A DNA stretch of 60,000 nt from Nematostella vectensis. Taxonomy: Eukaryota; Cnidaria; Anthozoa; Actiniaria; Edwardsiidae. The notes beneath the pieces were generated by a model. It had not been told where the DNA came from and searched no databases. It was given only the letters and a program-made list of their open reading frames with translations. Made by a program: the position numbers and the translations under genes. This document shows, piece by piece, positions 35,001 to 47,000 of this stretch (its first letter is position 1; every line of letters starts with the position of its first letter). The stretch is from assembly GCF_932526225.1 (NCBI RefSeq), contig NC_064039.1, positions 4,727,001 to 4,787,000 of the forward strand, written 5' to 3'.

Positions 35001-38000
35001 TGACAGTTTGTGACCACTTTAATGGTGAATCAAATTGCATTGTACGATATAAAATATTCCCCTTGGTGAGTGGTATTGTTATAATGTAGGCGTCGGTATA
35101 CACCCTGTTTTATAGGAGATGCCCATATAACAGAAACAGGGTTCAAATAATCTTTTGTTGACTTTTTGTTTATTCGAATAATTGTGTCATTTTTGGACCA
35201 GAAATAGTAGCAAAGTTCCGCCAGAAATAATTATATACTGACAACTGTGTGGTGCTATTAAACAAAGAAACATTAATTCGTCAGTACCAGTTTTCTTGGA
35301 CATTTTGTATTATTGATGGCATTGACATAATATGTTCCGTCGGCAGTTACCCACAAGACGTGTTATGATAACTTACAATTCCAAGCAATTCCAAGGTCTT
35401 TATTCTGGGCACCGTGTCTACTAGACTCAAAACGTTTTTTACCATTGGTGACAACCACTGGTGACAACCACATGTGACAACCACTCGTGACAACCACTCG
35501 TGACAACCACTGGTGACAACCACTCGTGACAACCACTCGTGACAACCACTGGTGACAACCACTCGTGACAACCACTCGTGACAACCACTGGTGACAACCA
35601 CTCGTGACAACCACTCATGACAACCACTCGTGACAAAACCTCTCGTTTGACAGCTACTGTTTGAAGACCGTTCGTGACAATAATTTTCTTCCATTACACA
35701 TAGGCTTTTTCTCAATCGCTTATTAGATACAAACGTACAATTTAACTCAATACTTAAGCACTATAAAAAATAGCGTAATTATTAATTTGCTTCATTGTTT
35801 AACAATTATAAGTTTGTTGTCGGCATTTATCAGCAGCTTAGATTTTTCGAAGCAGGAAAGAAATGTCATACCATAAACATGAAAAGTATTTGTGTAATTA
35901 AATCCTTAGATCAAATCCTAATACGCGACTTCGTGAAGTCCCTTCATCTGTATGAGTTTGGTTTGATTCGGATCAATTGCTATCGAAATAAAGCCAATTG
36001 TCACGAGTGGTATTCTATTAATTTCTTCCTGGAAATTAGTGCGATCTCAATGTAATTAATGTGCATGAAAGATCTTACTAAGGACCTCCATCTATATGAG
36101 TTTGGTTTGATTCGGATCAATTGCTTTTGAATAAAAGCCAATTGTCACGAGTGGTATTCTGTTAATTTCTTCCCTGGAAAATGTTGCTCAATGTAATAAA
36201 CGTGGAGGAAAGATCTTACCAAGACCCGAACAATGTCTCTACATTTCGGATTTATGATCAAGCGTTGAGTTATGAGCACATATTTTTCTTTTTTTTTTAA
36301 TGGCCTCTTATAGCCGTTGCGCGACCTCCCAGAATCCATAATTAGCTCGTTAGTCAACCAAACAAAACAATCAAAACCAGACAAACCGCCCTCAAAGCTT
36401 TTGTCTGACTACGTGCTATTCCCAAACGGGATAAGGATTTTGGATTCGCCGCGGTCGCGCAACAACAAATTTGGCTGTAACTTATCAACGTTAATTATTG
36501 TTACGAAAAGTTTTCAAGACGCTTGTGTTCTTCACGAGTGGTTGTCACGAGTGGTTTTTACAAGTGTTTGTCGCCAGTGGTTTTGTCACGAGTGGTTTTG
36601 TCACGAGTGGTTGTCACCAGTGGTTTTGTCACGAGTGGTTGTCACGAGTGGTTGTCACCAGTGGTTTTGTCACGAGTGGTTGTCACGAGTGGTTGTCACC
36701 AGTGGTAAAAAAGGTTTTGACCCCTGCTCCACCGTGTAGTATATTGTCAAAGCAATTCTTTTACCAATTTTGAAAACTCTCTGTGTGATATTCAATCATC
36801 TTCTTCAGCCATCCCGGCCCTCCAACCAATCGCGCACGACTTATTCACACTGCGCACATCAGCACGCGCAGACACGGCCAAGGAGGTTGAGACTCAGCGA
36901 GAAGTGGTGGTGTCTATGCTTCTACGGCTTTTACAACATGCCGAGGTAAGCTAGAGGGGCTCTGTGTCCCGTATAGGGCGGGAAATGGAGTGGTGGTGTC
37001 TATGCTTGTACGGCTTGTACAGCATGCCGAGGTAAGCTAGAGGGGCTCTGTGTCCCGTATAGGGCGGAACATGGAGTGGTGGTGTCTATGCTTCTACGGC
37101 TTTTACAACATGTCGAGGTAAGCTAGAGGGGCTCTGTGTCCCGTATAGGGCGGGAAATGGAGTGGTGGTGTCTATGCTTGTACGGCTTGTACAACATGCC
37201 GAGGTAAGCTAGAGGGGCTCTCTGTGTCCCGTATAGGGCGGGACATGAAGTGGTGGTGTCTATGCTTCTACGGCTTGTACAACATGCCTAGGTTAGCTAG
37301 TATGGAGGTGTATCCTGAATGAGGCAGATCTAAGGGTCAGGTGGTGATGTCTATGCTTCTATAGCTTGTAGAACATGCCAAGGTGTTTTATCTGCCCTAG
37401 GGGACACAAGGAATTATGTAAAGGAGCATTGAGCCATTAGCTTATTTACGTCCTTCCATTATATGTGCCATGTGTTGACTGTAGCCTTACATGGCTGCTG
37501 CGCTTGCTAGGTTCTTGAGATGCTATCCATGGTCCTGCAGTGTTACCAGCGCGAGGATGAGGAGAAGTGGAAGAAGTTGTCTCGACAAGTGATCGACATG
37601 CTGCTACCTTTACTCGCCAAACAGCAGGTATGAGATCTTGTGAGAGCATCAGGAGCCGGCAATAACACAGCATTACCTGACATGTTCAGTGAACAAACGT
37701 ATCTGGTAGAATCACAACATTAAAGAAACAACGCACGATTACTGTCGGAAATAATACTTTAGAGACCTCGCATATAAGCAAATATACCTGGTAAAACCAC
37801 ACCGAAAAAAATGCACAACTGGAGCCGGTAATACCACGCTATCAATGACGTAACATATTTCACTCACAATTGCATCCGTTAAAACCACACTGACTAAACA
37901 TATCCAGAGCACAACGGTACCAGGTGATAACACACTTTTGGAACCTCATATATCGCATGAAAAGTATTCCTGACAATACCTCGCTATTGCTGACAGGTTA

Positions 38001-41000
38001 TCGCACAGCTGCAGACGATAGTAAGAGACATCTCTTTTAAATACCAGTTGAGAGTTGAGCACCCGATATAACCACTTTATATGTGATTATACTAGCAATT
38101 TATGCACCTGCAGCCTTTAATTCTACGCTATCATTGACAAGGCGTTAAAAGCACGCTGTTAGGAGCCTTACATACATAGGACAGTTGCAGCGATTAATTC
38201 CACGCTATCACTTTTCTTCACATATCTATTGGATAACTGCATCATGCTTTACCAGTGTTTAAAAATCTTTACATTTCTAAAATGTTATACAGGCATTGGT
38301 GGGGACTAGCTTTGGGCTAGATGCATTACGTACGCTCTTCCAGTCTGTGTCGGAAGTCGCTCTGCATCCCGCGGATGTTCTTTTGAAGACTCTCTTCTTC
38401 CCGGTGCATCTGGTAAGTCGACTCCCTCAAGTCCCATGCAAACTGCTCCGACATCACATCCAGCACTTCCCAACACGGTGTTTTTACGCTGTGCCAGTGT
38501 CTCTTAATCCCTGTGCATCTTGTAAGTAGATCCCCTAAAGCCCCTTGCAAACACCTCTGACATCATCCAGCACTTTCCAACAAGGTTTTCAAACAGCACC
38601 AGAATTCTTGGGCCAGCGTCTCGACAGAGTTTCGTCAGTAATGTTGGGGCTGTTTGCACGGGTCTTAAAGCTTGAAATGATCGAAAAGTGGTGGAGTCAA
38701 TAAGAGTTACTTATGTGGGAGCCAACGCTTATTAGTACTCATTGTTATTTAATGCCTGCCTTAAAACCTTTCTTTAGGAATTTCCCAAAATGAAGAAGAG
38801 ACTTGATCATCTTGTGTCCCCCTCCCCACACACATAGCACAATCTTCTTGACAAAATGTTTTAGCTTCGAAATTTTTCTTTTGTGAAGTTAATGATAAAC
38901 TATGACCGTTCCCATCACTTGACAGGGTGAGCTGCTGACTCTTGAGCGCTGGCTCAGTATGGTTCTCGTTCTGCTGCATACTGTCGCGGCTAACATCACC
39001 GAGGAGCAGCTACTCTCCCGCATCAGCCAGATGAACATCAAGCTAGACTGCCTGCAGGGCATTGTGGACGACAGTCTAGACTCCTCCCCCAATGAGATGA
39101 TTGACACTAATGATGACCAGGCCTCACCTGCGCAGGTACACCAATTGTTATGTCACTATAGTATTCATGATTCAAAACAAGATGCTTAAAACTACGCCTA
39201 ACATCTTTGAATGCTTTTATTTTAGACATTGGCAGGTTTTCCCCTGCTTTAGGGATCTCCCCTATTTTGTATGATTGATTGCTCTTTGTATGTTACCTAT
39301 CCCCCCTCCCCTGATACTACCCTGGCTGCCAGAGGCTCGAGCTTCACTTGTTTACAGACACGCCTTGGAGCCCGAGCCTCTGGTACCCAGGGAAACCCCA
39401 TTCCATTGACCCAAAATCAAGGCGTTAATAGGTTTTCAAACTCTAGACGTTGAGAATTGATTTGATTATTTGGGTTTTGATACAGTCTAGAAGGAAGATC
39501 TTGAAGATGTAGAAGAAGAAGCTAATTAGAAGAAGCTAAATATTGACTTGATAGAGTCTCCTTACATTTGTGTTGCAGCTATTTGGGTTATTCATGCTGC
39601 ACGTGACACACATCACGTCTTCTCGCATCGTCCGCTTCTCTAACATGGCATTTACCACAAGCTATCAGGACACTTCCTTCCTGGTCAAACAGTTCACCAG
39701 TCTCACCCTGTTCGCCACTCATGTGTTTATGTCAAGTAAGTAACCGATCAAAGCTACCACTGACATATGGTAAGCTATCAGGATACTTTTTTTCCTGGTC
39801 AAGCAGTTCACTAGTCTCACCCTGTTCACCACTCACAAGTTTATGTCAAGTAAGTAACCGATCAAAGCTACCACTGATATATGGTAAGCTATCAGGACAC
39901 TTTTTTTCCTGGTCAAGCAGTTCACTAGTCTCATCCTTTTTACCACTCATGTGTTTATGTCAAGTGAGTAACCGAGTAAAGCTACCAGTGATTTACCACA
40001 AGCTGTCAGGACACTTATAATTATGTCAAGTAGGTAACCGATTAAAATAACCAATGACATAGGGTAAGCACTTCCTTCCTGGTCAGGCAGTTCGCTAATT
40101 TTAACCAGTTCATCATTTATGTGTTTTGCAAAGAATTATATGTTTTGATCTGAATTTTAGTCTCGCCGTACATAATTTGCACAGACCTCGTAGGTGTATC
40201 CACGCCGAACGATCCAACAGTGGTATTTAAGTTCCACTTTTCTGTCATTTTATCTTACAGAACGTTACCCGCGTATCACCCAGGCTACTGCATTACTTTG
40301 CCACAGCTCCCCCACTCACCCCATCATCCCAGAGATCTGCAAAACTGTTAACAAAATCATCCCCACCCACCCCTTGAGCGTGTTGCAGTGGTGCAAAGTA
40401 CTTCAGTCGATAGGCTACGCTGACTTGTCGTACTGGTATAACCTGATTGGAACCTGTTCATCAGAAGACAAAACAGGTTCGTCATTACAATTTCAAAACT
40501 GTGATGTTACTCTAAATAGAAATAAAAATAAATTGTATGAAATGTTGCTCGTCCCCGTAGTCTCAAAACACACAGAAAATACGAAGTTTTTTTCTTAGAT
40601 TTTATAGATATTATATATTAACTAAGTCTATCTAATTACTTACTAGTTTACCGCCGTTTGCTTTACTTCGCGGACACTCAAAACAATGTCCAGAAGCTCA
40701 AAATTTCTCTTCCTTCAATCAAAATTTATTCCATTTATTCTTTTTTAGAGTGGAGAGTGACCCATTCATCTCCAAATGTCTTAGTTATAGAGAAAATAAC
40801 ATTCATGCTAGCAAAAGTTACCTAAAATGATAAAAAGTTTTGGGGACCCACTTGAATAACGGAGGAGTAGTTGCAGTTTCAACATCAAGACTTCTTCTGG
40901 GGTAGCCACGTAGTGGCAAAATGGGGGATTGACATGCGTTAAATAACTGAAATGTTTTCAGTGTCCATGCTTGCTTGGTTCCGTAGGGGAGTCAACCATG

Positions 41001-44000
41001 AACCGCGAGACCGTCCGTCAGGGTGCCATACTACTGTACTGTGATCTCCTTATGGACAAGGAAGAGGTGAGTCAGCCAGTTCAAGGCGTTTCTGGGGGTT
41101 CTGAACAGGTTTCCTATGGTCGGTAAAACGGCTCATCCCAGACCCCAAGCTGTTCCCCGGTTCATCTTCGAGCACAGGAAACCAGGTAACACCTCCTGGG
41201 ACTAAGCTGGGGGTGAGTAATTTTCACAGGAGCGAATTCTAGGAGTAGTGAAGGGCCATGATTTTAAAGGGGCAGCGTCATGGTACTGCGCATGTCTGGA
41301 GTTAGTGTTTATTTTAGGCTTTTAATTGTCTACAAAAAGTTAAACTGTCGATGCCTTTTGGAAATAATATGCAATATTTTATTGAAAACTTTGTTTATTG
41401 ACAGTTAGTGGCCATTTCCTTTGAATTAAATTCTCCCACATTAGCCAAAGGCTCATAAGTCAATATTAGAATTTGACTGAAATTCATTGAGTACGGGCTA
41501 TTGCAAACGTCTTACCATGACACTGCCTCTTTAACGGAATTTTTCCCGGACTCTTGGCTATCTTCAGGCACATCCGGGTTCCAGTATGACGGAGGCCGCC
41601 GTGTTGCTTCAGACTTCCCTAGAAGACATGGTACGACTGGATGACGAGCCACCCATCACCAGACTCATCAGGTAGACTACGCACCCTCTATAGTCTTGGA
41701 CCGACCATTTTATATTTGTCGGGTCGGTAACAACCCCCTCCCTCCCCCCTCCTTAAAAAAATAGAGCAAGCTAGAAACTCTAGCCATAAAAATATTGGCT
41801 AAAAGGAACAATGACGTTGAGGACACCAATTGGACTGGCAGCATAATACCAAGCAATGAAAAAAAGCTACCTCCCTATCAGAAATCCTTATTCGTAATTG
41901 TTAATAGTGTGTTTCTCTCACACGAGTTAGATATATTGTATTGGTGTCTCAATGTAAGTCACTGGTTAGAGTGCCCTTTTCATGAACCTTCTTCGCTTTT
42001 CCCAGAACTCTTCACGGCAGTGCAGACGGCAGTCGTGTCTTGTTGGAGACCTTTATTGCTACGCATGCGCTAGGTACCAGTACCAAGAACCTTCAGGTAA
42101 AACATACATGTCATGTGTGTGTGTTTGGCGGTGGCGGTGGCAGGGGCGGTGGCAAACGCGTGCGCTAGGCACCAGTATCAAGGAGTACCAGGAAACACGT
42201 GTTCGGTGTTAGGTGGTGGGGAATGGGGAATGGGGTGGAGCTTGAACTGGTCGTCCTGAGCCTAAAGTAATTGAACTTGCGTGGTTTTTGGGAGAGAGCA
42301 AAAGCAAGAAAAATCATTTTCCGTGAAAATTGTATAGTTGATTAATACCTTTCTTTTTACAAAAACTAACTACCGTACTCTGTAAACTATAAGCACCTCA
42401 ACCTATTAATCGCTATCGTTTTATTGTTCTCTCTAAAGACGTCGTTCCCCAAGCGCTTGGTGAGGTGTTTGGTGGGAGTTCATTCATCGCAAACGTGTCT
42501 ACTGTTAAAGATTCTGGCAGAGTTCTTCCTCAATTCACACTGCCGGGCCATCAGACGTCTCGTGGAGAACAACATTTGTAAACGTCTAGAGGCAAACCTT
42601 CCACAGACCAAGGTATTTTCACATTGGAGGGGAGGATAGGGGATCGATGGGCATTAATTTAACTGGCTAGAAGCAGACCTCCTACAGACCAAGGTATTTT
42701 CACATGGGAGGGGAGGATAGGGGATCGATGGGCATTAATTTAACTGGCTAGAAGCAGACCTCCTACAGACCAAGGTATTTTCACATGGGAGGGGAGGATA
42801 GGGGATCGATGGGCATTTATAAACGGCTAGAAGCAGACCTCCTACAGACCAAGTTATTTTCACATGGGAGGGGAGGATAGGGGATCGATGGGCATTTATA
42901 AACGGCTAGAAGAAGACCTCCTACAGACCAAGGTATTTCAACATGGGAGGGGAGGATAGGGGATTGATGGGCATTTGTAAACGGCTTGAAGCAGACCTCC
43001 TACAGACCAAGGTATTTTCACATGGGAGGGGAGGATAGGGGATCGATGGGCATTTGTAAACGGCTAGAAGCAGACCTCCTACAGCTCAAGGCATTTTTAC
43101 TTGGGAGGGGAGAGTAGAGGATAGTTAAGCTTTTTGTGAAGGGGTTGATAATGGGTTCAGTGGTATACCTTTTGGCCATCTTTGAGAATAAAGAGTGTTG
43201 TATTGGTTTGTAGGGTTCTCCTTCAGAAACAGTTAACCAAGAGCTCATTGCTGTGTGTAATTTGTTAGCGTCTAAGAAATCAATTCAAAGGTAATGTACA
43301 TTTTTTACAATACGTTACTCAGACTTTACATCATTCAGCTTAGATTTTATGGATGTAGTGACAAGCCATTACTGTTTAGCAAACTTGGTGATCATGAAAA
43401 AATTTAAAGGCTTTCTTTCATCCATCCCAACATAGTAGACTTACTTGGAACTTTTAACTCATAATGTATTTTACGCCATCCTCTAAGTTTAACGAATGCT
43501 TTACACTTTTAATGGTTCACCGGTATTATCTGCACATGAGCCTTACAAGTGCCCGATCAAACTATAGACGATTGAGTGACATGGAACCCCCCCCCCCTTC
43601 GCTTAACATTCACGAGTTGAAAACGATAAAACCTGTGTCCTCACTAGGAATCCCAGACTGCACTCATTGGTTCACCGGATACTGCAAACAGAGCATCGGC
43701 CGTACGGAGCAGAAACCAGGACTCAGCACCTAGTGTCTTCCATGAAGGACTACACTATAGACCAGGTAAAGCTCAACTGATTACACAAGAAATTGTTGCC
43801 GATTTCGTTGTCTAGTATATCTACAATACCACAATAGTTAAGTTGACCTCTTCTTGCATTTGCGTTTCTGCGACAGTTTTTGGGAAGCGTGTGCGTACTG
43901 TACGATACAATCACATAATTGCTGTTGTGTTTTTCTACAGGAGTGGTTTTCCCGCCTTGTGTCACATTGCTGCTGCGCGACCGGGCCTGCTGACAGCACA

Positions 44001-47000
44001 GTTAGGCCCAGGCCCGCGCGGGAATCCGTCCAGTTATTGAGCGCCTTGGAATTTTCTACCGTCTGTAATATTATGGCAAGCGAGGTAAGCTTCAAAGCCA
44101 TTACCTACCGTATGTGCCGATAGGTGCATTGATTCAATTTGCTCTCTGTATTGTCTGCAAACAGGCATTAACTCGTTTTATTTTATGGCTACGATGGAAC
44201 GCGCGCTGTGACGTTGTTCTGTTTCCCCTTGTACATAAGAGAGATGTACAAGGGAAACAGAACAACGTAACTCTCGAAATGCCGGCCTAAATGGCTTGAA
44301 ATTTCACCCAGATCATATTTAAGACTCCTCTGTCAGGTCAGAATATTTTTGAGAGCTTTACGATTTTATTTTGTAGCAAAATGAACGGCTTATTTCAATC
44401 TCATATGTTTACTATAACTTATTCATACACACAGTGAGCTTGGGGTACCTTCGGCGGGCCATCCTTTCCCGTTTTTGGACCGGGAGAGTTTGTGAGCTGT
44501 TAAAATTTCACACTGTTCGCAAATTAGATAGAAACAATACTAAAATCTCTTAATTCTAAAAAACTAAAAAGTTTTGAGAAGTCTGTGAACTACCTACCAT
44601 GGACTGTTAACGCCAATCAGTCCATTCATGCCGTGGAGATTACTTCCCTGACGTCTAAGCTTTCTTTACTTATTGCTTGGTTCAGCAGTACCTTTAGGAT
44701 AGAACCTGTAGCTTCCAATGTAAGTGCGCAAGCCGGGACGAGTCGCCGCCGTGTTGACCCCGAGTACTCTTAGACTGCTCTCTGTGTGGAGAAAGTCCTC
44801 GTTTTACACTGTTTTGATATATTTGTCCTATAAATTGACAGAGTTTTTTTGTGTGTAGGATTTTGACCTGCATCTGCTGGAAGACTGCGTTCTATACGGC
44901 GTGGAGCGAACACTGCACTTCACGGCCAGACGGATGAACGCCGGACAGGTAATGTCACACAAAACATATATCACGTGACGGCCACGAATACTGCACTTCA
45001 CAGCCAGACGGATGAACGCCGGGCAGGTTATGTCACACAAAACATATATCACGTGACGGCCACGAATACTGCACTTCACGGCCAGACGGATGAACGCCGG
45101 ACAGGTAATGTCACACAAAACATATATCACGTGACGGCCACGAATACTGCACTTCACAGCCAGACGGATGAACGCCGGACAGGTAATGTCACACGAAACA
45201 TATATCACGTGACGGCCACAAATACTGCACTTCACGGCCAGACGGATGAACGTCGGACAGGTAATGTCACACAATACATGCCACGTGAAGGTCACGAACG
45301 CTCTATTTTAAGACCAGACGGATGAACGCGACACAGGTAAAGTCACGCAATACATATGTCACGTGATGGTCACGAACACTACACTTCACATCCAGAAGGA
45401 TAAACGCCGGACATGTCACGCAATACATAGTCACGTGATGGTCACGAACACTACACTTCACTACCAGACTGATGAACGCAGGACAGGTAATGTCACACAA
45501 TACATATACCACGTGAGGGTTGGATTCCTATGGGAACATCACATTGGGTTAAAGCAGATCTCATGTCGCATAAATACGACCTCATTGATAGCCAATGAAT
45601 TTGTATTTTTTTGTGGTAACCAGGAGACGGCTGTTTATCCATACGAGAATACCGAACACTTCGAGAGCACCGGAGTCGATCATTTGCTACTCGCAGCCAA
45701 ACTCACCTTGTTCAGACATCTGGCGAGCACCGTGGAGGAGATCACGAGCACAGTGCACAGTACAGGTAGCGCAACTGGACACTCAAGAAACGCAACGTAA
45801 AGCGAGTAACGCAACACATCACTTGAGTAACGCAACACAACACATGAGTAACGCAACACAACACACGAGTAATGCAACACAACACACGCGGTAAGCAACA
45901 AAATATACGAGTAACGCAGAACATCGCTTGATTAATGCGACACAGTACATGAAAACCCAACACACCAAGTGAGTAACGCAACACAATACATTAGTAAAGC
46001 AACATAATATACTAGTAACGCAGCACATCACGTGATTAATGCGACACAACACTTGAAAAACGCAACACAGCACATGAAAAACGCAACATAAGACGCGATT
46101 GATTTAACACAATGGTAACACAATACACGAGTAACGCAACACACCAAGTGAGTAACGCAACACACGAGTAACACGACTCAACACAGGAGTAACGCAACAC
46201 AACACAGGAGTATCGTAACCCAACACACGAGAAACGAAACACGGCACATAAGTAACGCCACTCAACGCCCAAGTAACGTAACTCAACTAACGAGTAACAC
46301 AACGCAACGTAACGCAACTTCCGTACGTCCCATGTAACGCAACACACATTGTGATGCAGCACTTACTTGAGTTATTGCAATTGCAGGTTCCGGTGAAGTA
46401 CCCCTCTCATCTCGTATCACATTGGACAAGTCAAAGCTCGATCGGTACTGCAAAGACGCCTCCGCCTGTCGCCGCCTGCTCGATCTCTCTGCGGGGCTCA
46501 TGTCGTACTGCTCCGTGACAAGTTCTCTCCCTCGACAGTGCGAGCTGAGCCCGGACGAGAGGGCGTGCCTGTGCCGCTTTGCCTTCATCCCTCTAGCGGT
46601 GAGTTGCTGCTCGTTTGTATACGTGTTAATTTATGTTCGGATCGAGCTCAGCCTATTGCGTGACAGGTGACAGTGTACGTGTTGTCTGACCTCTGTCACG
46701 CAATGCGATCGAGCTCAGCCTATTGCGTGACAGGTGACAGTGTACGTGTTGTCTGACCTCTGTCACGCAATGCGATCGAGCTCAGCCTATTGCGTGACAG
46801 GTGACAGTGTACGTGTTGTCTGACCTCTGTCACGCAATGCGATCGAGCTCAGCCTATTGCGTGACAGGTGACAGTGTACGTGTTGTCTGACCTCTGTCAC
46901 GCAATGCGATCGAGCTCAGCCTATTGCGTGACAGGTGACAGTGTACGTGTTTGCAATCTCGTTCCCAGAGCCCACGTACCTTTGTGGCAGCGGCAAGCTC

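Noticed and set aside
38326-39107. Minus-strand ORFs antisense to HTT exons 33 and 34
   Set aside because: They overlap well-supported huntingtin exons and have no splice or family support of their own.
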